NCBI RefSeq assembly: GCF_002915595.1
Contig: NZ_PQGG01000019.1
Coordinates: 186,001-250,000, forward strand
Source of the DNA: Zhongshania marina
Lineage (GTDB): Bacteria; Pseudomonadota; Gammaproteobacteria; Pseudomonadales; Spongiibacteraceae
Length of the DNA stretch: 64,000 nucleotides
Reading direction: 5' to 3'
Below are positions 31,261 to 41,220 of the stretch, piece by piece; within the stretch, counting starts at the first letter, position 1, and each line of letters starts with the position of its first letter. The translations under genes were made by a program, and so were the position numbers. The notes beneath the pieces were generated by a model. The model was not told where the DNA came from. It saw only the letters and a list, made by a program, of their open reading frames with translations, and made no database searches.

Positions 31261-32757
31261 TTACTCAGGCCTCATATGGGGGAATAACAACACATCACGA
31301 ATTGACGGTGCGTCAGTGAACAACATTACCAAGCGATCGATACCGATACCCTCACCAGCTGTTGGCGGCAATCCGTATTCTAGCGCTGCGATATAATCAG
31401 CGTCGTAGTGCATTGCTTCGTCGTCGCCGCCTTCTTTTTCCGCAACCTGCGCCATAAAGCGCTCTGCCTGATCTTCAGGATCATTTAATTCCGAGAAGCC
31501 GTTTGCCAGCTCGCGACCACCGACAAAAAATTCAAAACGGTCGGTGACAAAGGGGTTATCGTCACTGCGGCGCGCCAGCGGCGAAACTTCAGTTGGGTAT
31601 TCGGTAATAAACGTCGGCTGATCCAATTTATGCTCAACCGTTTCTTCAAAAATTTCGATCTGAATTTTACCTAGACCCCAGCTGTCTTTTACATCGACAC
31701 CCAGCTTTTTCGCAATAGCGGTAGCTTGTGTCATATCAGACAGCTGTTCCGCCGTAATATCAGGGTTGTATTGCAAAACTGAATCAAACACCGACAAACG
31801 GGTAAAGGGCTTACCAAAATCGTATTCACTACCCTGATAATTAATGGTGGTAGTACCCAGCACTTCCTGCGCAGTATTGCGCAACATCGCTTCGGTTAAA
31901 TCCATCAAGTCTTTGTAATCGGCGTAGGCTTGGTAGAATTCAATCATCGTGAACTCTGGGTTGTGACGTGTCGACAAACCTTCGTTGCGGAAGTTACGGT
32001 TAATTTCAAATACGCGCTCAATACCGCCGACAACCAAGCGCTTTAAATATAGCTCTGGCGCGATCCGTAAATACATATCCATACTTAGTGCGTTGTGATG
32101 TGTCACAAAGGGGCGCGCGCTGGCACCACCAGGAATCACCTGCATCATCGGTGTTTCCACTTCGACAAAATCGCGCTGCTGCAAAAAATTACGAATTGAG
32201 CTAATCATTTTGGAGCGAATCGCAAATGTGCGTCGTGAGGACTCATTCATGATGAGATCAACATAGCGCTGACGATAGCGAATCTCTTGGTCTTGCAGGC
32301 CGTGGAATTTATCAGGCAGCGGACGTAAAGATTTAGTCAGCAATGAGGTCTCTTTCATATAAACATAGAGATCGCCCTTGCCAGATTTATGCACGGGGCC
32401 GGTGGCTGAAATAATGTCGCCGATATCCCAGGTTTTAATTTCGTCGGCCAACTCTTCTGGAAATTGCTTTTTATCGACGTAAACCTGAATGCGCCCAGTC
32501 ATGTCTTGCAACACCATGAACGGCCCGCGTTTGGCCATGATACGTCCAGCTATACTGGCTTGGCGATCTAAAGCCTCTAACTCTTCCTTGTCCTTATCGC
32601 CCAGCTCAGCCTGCAAACGGTCGGCATAATCCTCACGACGAAAATGATTTGGGAAGGCATTGCGTTTCTCGCGAATAGCCGACAATTTTGCGCGGCGCTC
32701 GGCAATAAGACGATTCTCTTCCTGAATTTGCTCTACTTCGTTGTGATTCTCAGACAT
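31261..32757 (-). CDS. lysS: Lysyl-tRNA synthetase (class II)
   Basis: Charges tRNA-Lys. 498 aa, close to E. coli LysS (505). An N-terminal anticodon-binding OB-fold (about 60-170; [21 protein letters not shown]) precedes a class II catalytic domain with motif 2 ([20 protein letters not shown] near 260-280) and motif 3 ([13 protein letters not shown] near 475). It follows prfB on the same strand, the standard prfB-lysS order, with 163 bp between them that hold two heptamer repeat loci. A third heptamer locus lies just past its stop. Confidence 0.97.
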   Translation of the reverse strand: MSENHNEVEQIQEENRLIAERRAKLSAIREKRNAFPNHFRREDYADRLQAELGDKDKEELEALDRQASIAGRIMAKRGPFMVLQDMTGRIQVYVDKKQFPEELADEIKTWDIGDIISATGPVHKSGKGDLYVYMKETSLLTKSLRPLPDKFHGLQDQEIRYRQRYVDLIMNESSRRTFAIRSKMISSIRNFLQQRDFVEVETPMMQVIPGGASARPFVTHHNALSMDMYLRIAPELYLKRLVVGGIERVFEINRNFRNEGLSTRHNPEFTMIEFYQAYADYKDLMDLTEAMLRNTAQEVLGTTTINYQGSEYDFGKPFTRLSVFDSVLQYNPDITAEQLSDMTQATAIAKKLGVDVKDSWGLGKIQIEIFEETVEHKLDQPTFITEYPTEVSPLARRSDDNPFVTDRFEFFVGGRELANGFSELNDPEDQAERFMAQVAEKEGGDDEAMHYDADYIAALEYGLPPTAGEGIGIDRLVMLFTDAPSIRDVLLFPHMRPE

Positions 32758-32771
32758 TTTAAGTTCCTGGG

Positions 32772-32799
32772 TCAGGCGTCGGAAGTTTGACGCCGGACG
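32772..32799. repeat. Heptamer repeat locus 3 (four units)
   Basis: TCAGGCG, TCGGAAG, TTTGACG and CCGGACG run end to end for exactly 28 bp. The second half is roughly the inverse of the first. It lies 14 bp before the lysS start codon, in its 5' leader. Confidence 0.75.
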
Positions 32800-32885
32800 T
32801 ATTAAAAGCAGCGCGCTGCTTATTGGTATTTGAAAACTAAGACACCGATCTCAGTGCCGCACTTAACACTTGTACGAATTTTCCG

Positions 32886-32913
32886 TCAGGCGCCAGACTT
32901 CCGACACCCGACT
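32886..32913. repeat. Heptamer repeat locus 4 (four units)
   Basis: TCAGGCG, CCAGACT, TCCGACA and CCCGACT run end to end for exactly 28 bp, 7 bp past the prfB stop. With locus 3 it brackets the 86-bp core of the prfB-lysS spacer. Confidence 0.78.
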
Positions 32914-32920
32914 TGGCCGG

Positions 32921-34019
32921 CTAAAGGCCAAATTTTAGACTTGCTTCAATAAATAAATCTAAATCGCCATCCAATACCGCGCCACAGTTGCTGGTTTGCA
33001 CATTGGTTCGCAAATCTTTTATGCGCTGATCGTCCAGCACATAAGATCGAATCTGACTGCCCCAGCCAATATCTGACTTGCTGTCTTCCAACTCTTGCGC
33101 GGCACTATTACGCTTTTGCATTTCCAATTCGTAGAGTTTTGCCTTTAGCATTTTCCACGCGCTGTCGCGGTTCTGATGTTGCGAGCGCTGGTTTTGACAC
33201 TGCACCACAATATTTGTGGGTACGTGGGTTAAGCGCACCGCCGAATCGGTTTTGTTGATGTGCTGACCACCCGCTCCGCTGGCGCGATAGGTGTCGGTAC
33301 GCACATCAGCGGGATTTATATCTATTTCAATATCGTCATCAATTTCTGGTGAGATAAACACCGAACAAAATGAGGTATGACGACGATTGCCAGAGTCGAA
33401 AGGCGACTTGCGCACTAGGCGGTGAACGCCGGTTTCTGTACGCAACCAGCCAAAGGCGTATTCACCTTGAATATGAAGGGTCGCACTTTTAATGCCCGCC
33501 ACTTCTCCATCTGACAATTCAACTAACTCTGCTTTAAAGCCGCGACTTTCACACCAGCGCAAGTACATGCGCAAGACCATATTCGCCCAATCTTGGGCTT
33601 CAGTGCCGCCGGAACCTGATTGGATATCTAAATAGCAATTATTGGGGTCCATTTCACCAGAGAACATACGGCGAAATTCTAAAGTTGCCAGCGACGCCTC
33701 TAAACGGTCAACGTCTACCTGCATACCGCTTATGGTATCGTCGTCACCCTCTTCTACCGCCATATCGAGCAGTTCGCTGCAGTCCGCAACCCCGCTGTCT
33801 AACTCGTCAATGGTCTCGACCACCGCTTCTAAGGACGCCCGCTCCCGACCCAACTCCTGGGCCCGCTTTGGATCATCCCAAACCTTTGGATCGCCAAGTT
33901 CAAGCTCTACCTCTGTTAAGCGCTCTTTCTTGTTGGCGTAGTCAAAGGTACCCCCGAAGCACGTCGGTTCTGTCGCTCATGCTTTTGAGGGATTGGCGTA
34001 TGGCGTTTACTTCTAACAT
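32921..34019 (-). CDS. prfB: Peptide chain release factor 2, programmed +1 frameshift
   Basis: RF2 releases peptides at UGA and UAA. Translation begins at ATG 34019 ([20 protein letters not shown]), runs 25 codons to CTT, meets TGA at 33942-33944, and continues in the +1 frame from GAC at 33943 for 340 codons. The total of 365 aa equals E. coli RF2. The slippery CTT TGA C is preceded by a Shine-Dalgarno-like CGGGGG at the usual spacing, so low RF2 promotes frameshifting and autoregulates. Visible motifs: [11 protein letters not shown] (about 155) and [15 protein letters not shown] (about 250; the GGQ hydrolysis motif). It lies between recJ and lysS. No frame-independent start downstream is needed. 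Confidence 0.98.
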
Positions 34020-34140
34020 TAAGCAATATCCGGTCAGAGGTGGAAAAGGCGGGCATTTTACCTGATGCGAGGCACTGAGCAAAGCGTAGTCAATAAATGC
34101 TAGTAGCCTAGCAAATTACGGAAAATGCTTACTTTCTGCC

Positions 34141-35904
34141 CTAATCTGTCAGTGCCTGAATATGATCGACCAATAATTGCACCGACAAGCGCTCTCTAAA
34201 TAAATTGCTATCGAGTTTATATATTAGCTTGACCTGCTCTGCCTGCGGATTGGGCCACTGGGCAGTGTCGATATTAAAGGCGATAGCGTCGATGATGTGC
34301 TGACCTGCATCTCCAGCCGCCGAGATTGGCGCCAGTACCATTTTCAAATGGCGCTCACCCACAATTCGCTGCTGAACCAAGCGAAAGCAACCATGAAATT
34401 TGGGCTCAGGAAAATTCTGCCCCCACGGCCCCGCGCTACGCAGCAACTCTGCGTGTTCAATAGAGAAATCCTCGGGCTGTAGCTCACCGTCACTATGAAC
34501 CGCCGCCGTTAACTGCTCCTCAGTCGTTAATTCCGCGACAATGGCATCGAAGGCGTCGACAAAACGCGGGTAATCAGCCTTGGCCAAACTCAGACCAGCG
34601 GCCATTGCGTGACCACCAAATTTATTTAATAAACCGGGATGGCGTTTAGCTAATAGGTCGAGGGCATCCCGTAAATGCAGGCCCGGAATCGAGCGCGCGG
34701 AGCCTTTCATTTCGTTATCATCCGCGTCGGCAAAGGCAATAACTGGGCGGTAGTATCGATCTTTAATCCGCGATGCCAATATGCCTACCACACCCTGATG
34801 CCAGGTCGGGTCGTATAGGCAAATACCATTGGGAATATTGCTCGCGTCCAATTGCAAATGCGCTAAGACCCGCATCGCATCATCTTTCATGCTCTGCTCA
34901 ATGGCGCGACGCTCGCGATTTAAATCGTCAAGCTCTGCCGCTAAATTCAGCGCCACGTCTTCGTCGTCGGTCAGCAAACAGCGAATACCTAAGCTTATAT
35001 CGCCTAAACGACCCGCAGCATTCAAACGTGGGCCAATCGCAAAACCCATATCTGCCGCTACCAAGCGACTGGCATCTTTACCCGCAACGCGGAGCAAGGC
35101 CTTAATACCGGGACGGCACCGACCGGCGCGAATCCGTCTTAACCCTTGCGTCACCAGCACTCTATTTGTCTGCTCAAGCGGTACCACATCGGCCACGGTA
35201 CCCAGTGCAACCAAATCTAATAGCTCCGCCAGATTAGCCTCGGGGCGCGCGTCAGAAAACCAAGCCCGCGCGCGCAACTCCGTGCGCAGAGCTAACAGCA
35301 CGTAAAACATTACGCCGACGCCGGCGAGGGATTTTGCAGGAAACGAGCAACCATATTGATTGGGATTAACGATCGCAGCGGCGTCTGGCAAGGCATCACC
35401 GGGCAAATGGTGATCGGTGACTAAAACGGGAATACCGAGCTTAGCCGCTGCCGCCACCCCCTCGATACTGGAAATGCCGTTGTCTACCGTGACTATTAAA
35501 TCTGGCTGACGCTCGGCCGCCACCGCCACAATCTCTGGTGTTAGACCGTAACCAAATTCAAAACGGTTAGGCACAAGATAATCAACATGCGCCGCGCCTA
35601 AAGCCCGCAGACCCAAAAGTCCAACACAGGTACTGGTCGCGCCATCGCAGTCAAAATCACCCACGATCAATAAGCGCTTCTGCGTTTGAATGGCATCGGC
35701 GAGTAACGTGCTAGCCTCTGCCAAGCCCTTCATTTCAGGCTTGGGAAGCTGCTCTAAACCAGTTTCAATTTCGCTGTCGCTGAGCACCCCGCGGGCGCCA
35801 TATAACTTTTGCAACAATGGAGGAACCGCCGCAGAAAATGCTGTGGCGGCGGGTTTACGCAATATTATTTTAGGAAAATCAGTCACCGACTCAGGCGCGG
35901 ACAT
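34141..35904 (-). CDS. recJ: Single-stranded-DNA-specific exonuclease RecJ
   Basis: 5'-3' single-strand exonuclease in RecF recombination, base-excision and mismatch repair. Start at MSAPESVTDFPKIILRKP (ATG 35904) gives 587 aa; E. coli has 577. DHH-family motifs: IVGDFDCDGATSTCVG (about 75-90), VDNGISS (about 138), VTDHHLPGD (about 160), and the DHHA1 region KFGGHAMAAGLSL (about 425) followed by an OB-fold. The start overlaps the thrC 3' end by 14 bp, implying coupled translation in the hom-thrC-recJ unit. A longer in-frame N-terminus inside thrC is not conserved. Confidence 0.96.
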   Translation of the reverse strand: MSAPESVTDFPKIILRKPAATAFSAAVPPLLQKLYGARGVLSDSEIETGLEQLPKPEMKGLAEASTLLADAIQTQKRLLIVGDFDCDGATSTCVGLLGLRALGAAHVDYLVPNRFEFGYGLTPEIVAVAAERQPDLIVTVDNGISSIEGVAAAAKLGIPVLVTDHHLPGDALPDAAAIVNPNQYGCSFPAKSLAGVGVMFYVLLALRTELRARAWFSDARPEANLAELLDLVALGTVADVVPLEQTNRVLVTQGLRRIRAGRCRPGIKALLRVAGKDASRLVAADMGFAIGPRLNAAGRLGDISLGIRCLLTDDEDVALNLAAELDDLNRERRAIEQSMKDDAMRVLAHLQLDASNIPNGICLYDPTWHQGVVGILASRIKDRYYRPVIAFADADDNEMKGSARSIPGLHLRDALDLLAKRHPGLLNKFGGHAMAAGLSLAKADYPRFVDAFDAIVAELTTEEQLTAAVHSDGELQPEDFSIEHAELLRSAGPWGQNFPEPKFHGCFRLVQQRIVGERHLKMVLAPISAAGDAGQHIIDAIAFNIDTAQWPNPQAEQVKLIYKLDSNLFRERLSVQLLVDHIQALTD

Positions 35905-37288
35905 TTGCAGCGATAAACGCGTGAACATCCCCAATTTTATTGTCGACGACTTCGTAGCGCTCATCCAAATCAAAGAGATCGCTCATGTGATGGGGCAGTG
36001 CCGGCGCTGTTGGGTAACCCGCTTTCATAACCGCATCAGGGAACTTCGCAGGGTGCGCCGTTGCCAAGGTGATCATTGGCGTATTGTCGTCGCGGCGGCA
36101 TTCACGTGCCGCCTTCACCCCAATGGCTGAATGCGGGTCGAGCAGGTATTCGCTGGCATCATATACCGACGCGATAGTCTCAACGGTTGCCGCATCATCA
36201 ACGCTGTAGCTATCAAACAAGCCACGCACTTTTGCAAACGCACTGTCAGGAATAGAAACCGTTTCCGTATTCATTCGCTCCATTAAGTCAGCAATTGCTG
36301 CGCCGTCACGGTCAAAACAGTCAAACAACATGCGCTCAAAATTACTCGATACAACAATATCCATGCTTGGAGACAGGGTGTGTTGCAACTCGTGCTTCTC
36401 GAATTTATTGCCACTGATAAAGCGGTGCAGAATATCATTCTGATTGGTCGCCACTACCAACTGATCTATTGACAAGCCCATGCGCTTAGCTAAATAACCT
36501 GCATAAATATCGCCGAAATTACCCGTCGGCACCGAGAAGCTCACAGAGCGATTTGGCGCGCCAACTGCGTAGGCGGCATAAAAATAATACACAATCTGCG
36601 CCATAATCCGCGCCCAGTTAATGGAGTTAACCGCCACCAACTGACGCCCTTCCGGCAAGAAACTCTGATCTGCAAAACTGGCTTTTACCATCGCTTGGCA
36701 GTGATCAAAATGACCGCGTAAGGCGATATTGTGAATATTGTCGCCGACAACGGTGGTCATCTGCCGACGCTGCACCTCAGATACACGCTGATAAGGGTGC
36801 AGAATAAAAATATCGATATTGCTGCAACGCTTACAACCTTGAATGGCCGCAGAGCCTGTATCACCAGAGGTCGCCCCCATGATGACGACTTTCTGCTGAC
36901 GGCGTTCTAATACGTAGTCTAATAAACGCCCCAACATTTGAAGAGCAAAATCTTTAAACGCCAAGGTCGGCCCTTGGAACAACTCCAACACCCACTCATT
37001 GCGATCTAGCTGTACCAAAGGCGCAATTGCAGGGTGACGAAAATCCACATAGGTATCATCGATAATCGCTTTTAAATCTTCGTCTGGAATACAACCGCCG
37101 ATAAAGGGCTGAATAATTTGGAAAGCCAAATCGGTATACGACAGCGACGACCACGCGGCAATCTGTTCTTTACTGTATTCGGGTAAGGTTTCAGGCACAT
37201 ACAAGCCGCCGTCTGGCGCCAAGCCAGTGAGCAAAACATCTTCAAAATTCAGGGCGGGCGCTTTGCCACGGGTGCTTATGTATTTCAC
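35891..37288 (-). CDS. thrC: Threonine synthase
   Basis: PLP enzyme converting O-phosphohomoserine to threonine. The start is taken as GTG 37288 (KYISTRGKAPALNFEDVLLTGL), giving 465 aa as in pseudomonads. The open frame continues 52 codons upstream, but that stretch is the translated heptamer array (for example HPTSDIRRPTSD), not conserved protein. The PLP-lysine motif LAFKDFALQM lies near residue 115 and SGDTGSAAIQG near 145. It follows hom on the same strand and overlaps recJ. No strong ribosome-binding site precedes the GTG; expression may depend on hom. Confidence 0.94.
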   Translation of the reverse strand: MKYISTRGKAPALNFEDVLLTGLAPDGGLYVPETLPEYSKEQIAAWSSLSYTDLAFQIIQPFIGGCIPDEDLKAIIDDTYVDFRHPAIAPLVQLDRNEWVLELFQGPTLAFKDFALQMLGRLLDYVLERRQQKVVIMGATSGDTGSAAIQGCKRCSNIDIFILHPYQRVSEVQRRQMTTVVGDNIHNIALRGHFDHCQAMVKASFADQSFLPEGRQLVAVNSINWARIMAQIVYYFYAAYAVGAPNRSVSFSVPTGNFGDIYAGYLAKRMGLSIDQLVVATNQNDILHRFISGNKFEKHELQHTLSPSMDIVVSSNFERMLFDCFDRDGAAIADLMERMNTETVSIPDSAFAKVRGLFDSYSVDDAATVETIASVYDASEYLLDPHSAIGVKAARECRRDDNTPMITLATAHPAKFPDAVMKAGYPTAPALPHHMSDLFDLDERYEVVDNKIGDVHAFIAANVRA

Positions 37289-37351
37289 GTAATTGTACTC
37301 ATCGCTAATTGTTGTTTCAGTGCGCTCTTCAACACTAACGCACGTGCAAAG

Positions 37352-37421
37352 TCCAAAGTCGGACGTCGGACGTCGGATGTCGGATGTCGGATGTCGGACG
37401 CCCGACTTCAGACATCCGACC
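37352..37421. repeat. Heptamer repeat locus 5 (ten consecutive 7-bp units)
   Basis: Ten units with no spacer: TCCAAAG, TCGGACG twice, TCGGATG three times, TCGGACG, CCCGACT, TCAGACA, TCCGACC. The last three are inverted relative to the rest, so the array can fold on itself. It begins 3 bp past the hom stop codon and fills half of the hom-thrC spacer. It is the longest copy in the window. Confidence 0.9.
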
Positions 37422-37424
37422 AAA

Positions 37425-38732
37425 TCAACCTGCCAACGACTCAACGCGAATCCGCGTCACTTCACCGACTATGCTCTCTAGCCCTTCAATCTGAGTGACC
37501 GCTGCAGAAAGTTTTGCCTCTACAGTGCGGTTGGTCAGAATAATCATGGGCACTAAGTTGGCACCGTCGGCGGGTTCTTTCTGAATCAAGGCTTCGATAC
37601 TGATGCCCCCATCACTTAAAATTTGCGCCACCTTGGACAGCACACCAGGCTTATCCACCGCAGCCATACGTAGGTAGTAGGCTGTTTCCACCGCATCAAT
37701 AGGTAGCACAGGGTGTGCACTCAAAGATTCGGTTTGGAAGGACAAATACGGAACCCGGTTGCTAGGCTGTGCACTCAAGGTACGCGCCACGTCAATTATG
37801 TCGGCCACAACTGCAGATGCCGTTGGCTCGCCGCCCGCCCCTGCGCCGTAATAAAGTGTTGGCCCAACCGCATCAGACTGCACTAATACCGCGTTCATCA
37901 CGCCGTTTACATTGGCAATCAAGCGTTTCTCAGGAATCAATGTTGGGTGAACCCGCAGCTCAATACCGTCGCTAGTGTCGCGGGCAATACCGAGGTGTTT
38001 AATACGGTAACCAAGCTCTTCGGCGTAAATCACGTCTTCCTGGGCGATACGGCTAATGCCCTCGGTAAATACCTTGTCGAACTGCAGGGGAATACCAAAA
38101 GCCAAAGACGCCAAAATAACCAATTTGTGGGCGGCATCTATACCTTCAACATCAAACGTCGGATCCGCTTCAGCGTAACCAAGCGCCTGCGCTTCTGCCA
38201 AGACATCGGCAAAATCGCGGCCTTTCTCGCGCATTTCAGACAGAATGAAGTTGCCGGTGCCGTTGATAATACCCGCCAGCCACTGAATTTTGTTACCAGC
38301 CAAACCTTCCCGCAGTGCTTTAATTATCGGGATGCCACCAGCTACCGCAGCCTCAAACGCAACCGTTACGCCCTTCTCGGTCGCCGCCGCAAAAATCTCG
38401 TTACCGTGCTCTGCAATCAAGGCCTTGTTTGCCGTAACAACGTGCTTGCCATTAGCAATCGCACGCAGCACCAATTCTTTGGCGACGGTGGTGCCGCCAA
38501 TCAGCTCAACCAGAATATCGATTTCAGGATTATCCGCCACCGCAAACACATCGCGTTCTACGGCCACATTGCCAATATCGCAATTTGGATTATCGCGACG
38601 CATACCAACCTGCGTCACCACAATATCTGCGCCCACCCGTGCCGCAATCTCTGCCGCATTACGCGTCAATACCGCAAATGTGCCGCCGCCGACGGTTCCT
38701 AAACCACATATTCCTACTTTAACCGAATCCAC
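37425..38732 (-). CDS. hom: Homoserine dehydrogenase
   Basis: Reduces aspartate semialdehyde to homoserine for threonine and methionine. 435 aa, the single-function form. N-terminal NAD(P) motif GICGLGTVGGG (about 7-17), catalytic region GIINGTGNFILSEM (about 168-181) and AEADPTFDVEGIDAAHKL (about 200-217), and a C-terminal ACT domain (about 350-430; KPGVLSKVAQILSDGGISIEALI) for threonine feedback. The start is GTG with a strong AAGGAG 6 bp upstream. In pseudomonads dsbC is the adjacent gene; here about 10 kb of accessory genes separates them. Confidence 0.97.
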   Translation of the reverse strand: MDSVKVGICGLGTVGGGTFAVLTRNAAEIAARVGADIVVTQVGMRRDNPNCDIGNVAVERDVFAVADNPEIDILVELIGGTTVAKELVLRAIANGKHVVTANKALIAEHGNEIFAAATEKGVTVAFEAAVAGGIPIIKALREGLAGNKIQWLAGIINGTGNFILSEMREKGRDFADVLAEAQALGYAEADPTFDVEGIDAAHKLVILASLAFGIPLQFDKVFTEGISRIAQEDVIYAEELGYRIKHLGIARDTSDGIELRVHPTLIPEKRLIANVNGVMNAVLVQSDAVGPTLYYGAGAGGEPTASAVVADIIDVARTLSAQPSNRVPYLSFQTESLSAHPVLPIDAVETAYYLRMAAVDKPGVLSKVAQILSDGGISIEALIQKEPADGANLVPMIILTNRTVEAKLSAAVTQIEGLESIVGEVTRIRVESLAG

Positions 38733-39079
38733 CGCTGCTCCTTAAACGTCAGGTAAACCACTGGGCGCGTCGCTCGTGCTCCTCACGTCAATTAATACGT
38801 AGAGCACGAGAGTATTTTGTACCCGAAAGGGGTGCATTTTAGTCAAGCTGGGGCATTAAGGCTATGGGCTGTAGAGAATCAGCGACGTTTATTCTCACTC
38901 AAAGCCGTGTTAGAGGACACAAAGCGAAATACACAAGACCCATTAAGCCCTGAACTCCCAAGCAAAAAGCAAAGCTGCTTTCGCCACTATATAAATGAGA
39001 TTGATTTGCATTTAGATTATTAACAAATATAATAGCCGCTTACCTCCCCCCCCGCACCTTATTTATGCAGCGAGATGAT
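38733..39079. other. Divergent intergenic region, 347 bp
   Basis: It lies between hom and the siderophore receptor. It holds an inverted repeat CTCGTGCTC/GAGCACGAG (38773-38781 and 38802-38810, 20-nt loop) 41 bp upstream of hom, possibly an operator or leader hairpin, and the Fur box and promoter of the receptor at 38993-39033. Confidence 0.6.
38993..39033 (+). promoter_or_regulatory. Fur box overlapping the receptor promoter
   Basis: A 21-bp A/T-rich imperfect palindrome at 38993-39013 begins AAATGAGATTGA and ends TTTGCATTT, with symmetric AAATG/CATTT ends as in Fur boxes. It covers the -35 (TTGCAT, 39006-39011), which is 16 bp from a perfect TATAAT (39028-39033). Fe-Fur binding would block transcription when iron is plentiful. 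Confidence 0.65.
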
Positions 39080-41167
39080 ATGACTAACACCCTCCACCCC
39101 TTTAGCGCCGCAGTCGCCCTGCTGTCCGTTGGCATCGCTAGTTCTGCACTTGCTCAAACTGAGAGCAAGCAGATCAACACTGCAAAACCAAACAGGTCCA
39201 CCGTTGAATATGTTCATGTTTATGGCGAACAAGGCCGAACCAATACCGCCACCAATCTTGATCTCACTATCTTCGAGACGCCGCAAACCGTCACCGCCGT
39301 TTCGCGCTCACAGATGAACGATTTCATGCTGGACAAAGCGAATGACGTTCTGGACTACACCCCTGGCGTCACCGTAGAAGAAGTCGAAACCCATCGCACT
39401 TATTACACCGCGCGAGGTTTCGATATTGTCAATTTTCAGTATGATGGCGTCGGCACTCCGTTTGCCTTTGGTCTAGTGCAAGGCCAAACAGATACCGCTA
39501 TTTACGAAAAAATTGAAGTAGTTAAAGGCGCTGCAGGTTTAATCACCGGCTTGGCCAACCCATCCGCTACCATCAACTTCGTTCGCAAGCGCCCGACTGA
39601 AGATCTGCGGGCCAGCGCTAGAGCCTCGGTAAATGAATGGAATGGTTACCGTCTAGACGGTGACATCTCGGGAAGTTTCAGTGACGGCATTCGCGGACGC
39701 CTCGTCGTGGCTACCGAAGACACCGAGTCTTACCTCGACCGCCTAGAAGACAGTACCAATTTATTTTACGGCGTACTTGAGTTTGATCTCTCTGATAAAA
39801 CCCAACTCACCATCGGCCACAGCTACGATCTAAATGCCGCCGACGGCATTTTGTGGGGCGCCCTACCGCTCATCTACTCTGACGGCCGCGCTACTGATTA
39901 CGATGTGTCTACTAGCAGTGCGCCTGACTGGTCATTCCGAGACACCGAGCAAAATCAGAGTTTTCTAGAACTAAAACACCGGCTCAATGACATGTGGACC
40001 CTGAACGCGGTGTACACCCGTTCGGATATCGATATTAAGGCGGATTTATTTTATGTAGATGGCACACCAATGCCGGATGAATCGGGACTTGGCGCTTACA
40101 CTGGCCGCTATTTGAACGGTGCAACACGAGATATCATCGACGTGTTTGCAAGCGGCTATGTCAGCGTGGCAGGACGTGAACATCAAGTTGTGGTGGGCTA
40201 TAACCAAGCTGATGTAGAAATTACCGGCGCAGGTTTCGCCAACTTCACCACCGGCTACCCAACGCTAGGTTCAGACTGGGCACAGGGTAACTCTCCCCGC
40301 CCTGATTTCGTAGATTCAAGCGGCGACAGCGAGGTCGAGCAAGACCATCGCTCATTCTATGCAGCAGCTCGGATCAGTTTTAGCGATCAACTCTCGGGCC
40401 TTATTGGTGCCCGCAAGGCAGACTATAAACAAAGCGGTATCAGCTACGGCGCATCGGCGGAACAAGAAGCCAATAAGACCGTACCTTATTACGGCCTCAC
40501 CTACCAAATCACCGACTCCCTAATGGCCTATGGCAGTTCGTCTGAAGTGTTTTCGCCACAAGTCTTTGTCGATTCGCAATTAAAACCACTCGGCGCAATC
40601 GAGGGCAAAAGTGCAGAGCTAGGCTTCAAAATGTCATTTAACAACGAGCTCGCAATTCTTACCGTAGCCGTCTTTCAATCAGAAATTGATAATTACGGCG
40701 TATTCATCGGAAACGATACGGATAGCGGTGTCGCCACTTACGACCCCAGAACCCAAGAAAGCGACGGCTATGAGATTGAAATATCAGGTCAGCTCAGTGC
40801 CGGTTTAAATATCAGTGCCGGCTATACCAAAGTTGATATTCAAGATGCTAATGGTGAAAAGGTTCCCTATATTCCCGAGCAAATGATAAAGGCCTCTGCC
40901 TCGTATCAAATTCCGAACCTTCCTAAATTAAAAGTTGGCGGCGTTCTTAAATGGCAAGACGACATCGCCACGGCTGCGGCGAACGCTAAACAGTCAAGCT
41001 ACGCACTTCTCGACCTTCTTGTAAGCTACCAAATAAACGAAAATCTTAGTGCCGCGATCAATATTGATAATATTAGCGATGAAAAATATTACAACAGCCT
41101 CTACTGGGATCAGGCCTATTTCGGCGCCCCGCGTAATGTCAGTCTTTCGGTGAACTGGGAGTTATGA
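39080..41167 (+). CDS. TonB-dependent siderophore receptor (FhuE/FpvA class)
   Basis: 695 aa from the ATG at 39080 (an in-frame ATG at 39065 lacks a ribosome-binding site). The signal peptide ends SSALAQ, followed by a plug domain (about 45-165; IFETPQTVTAVSRSQMND, VLDYTPGVTVEEVETHRT, YTARGFDIVNFQYDGVGTP, IEVVKGAAGLITGLANPSA) and a barrel ending in a C-terminal aromatic pattern (VSLSVNWEL). The plug motifs are those of ferric hydroxamate/catecholate receptors such as FhuE. No N-terminal signalling (STN) domain. A Fur box covers its promoter and a PepSY reductase-like gene follows, so iron uptake is well supported; the exact siderophore is not. Confidence 0.9.
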   Translation: MTNTLHPFSAAVALLSVGIASSALAQTESKQINTAKPNRSTVEYVHVYGEQGRTNTATNLDLTIFETPQTVTAVSRSQMNDFMLDKANDVLDYTPGVTVEEVETHRTYYTARGFDIVNFQYDGVGTPFAFGLVQGQTDTAIYEKIEVVKGAAGLITGLANPSATINFVRKRPTEDLRASARASVNEWNGYRLDGDISGSFSDGIRGRLVVATEDTESYLDRLEDSTNLFYGVLEFDLSDKTQLTIGHSYDLNAADGILWGALPLIYSDGRATDYDVSTSSAPDWSFRDTEQNQSFLELKHRLNDMWTLNAVYTRSDIDIKADLFYVDGTPMPDESGLGAYTGRYLNGATRDIIDVFASGYVSVAGREHQVVVGYNQADVEITGAGFANFTTGYPTLGSDWAQGNSPRPDFVDSSGDSEVEQDHRSFYAAARISFSDQLSGLIGARKADYKQSGISYGASAEQEANKTVPYYGLTYQITDSLMAYGSSSEVFSPQVFVDSQLKPLGAIEGKSAELGFKMSFNNELAILTVAVFQSEIDNYGVFIGNDTDSGVATYDPRTQESDGYEIEISGQLSAGLNISAGYTKVDIQDANGEKVPYIPEQMIKASASYQIPNLPKLKVGGVLKWQDDIATAAANAKQSSYALLDLLVSYQINENLSAAINIDNISDEKYYNSLYWDQAYFGAPRNVSLSVNWEL

Positions 41168-41220
41168 GCACTAAGCCTTCCCGTTGCTTGCGCCAGCAAA
41201 TACTCGGGGAGCACTTTTTG

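Noticed and set aside
37289-37444. 52-residue N-terminal extension of ThrC
   Set aside because: It is the translated heptamer array plus spacer; family alignment starts at KYISTRGKAP.
37947-38702. Plus-strand 251-codon frame opposite hom
   Set aside because: Antisense shadow of a well-conserved enzyme; no start context or domain.
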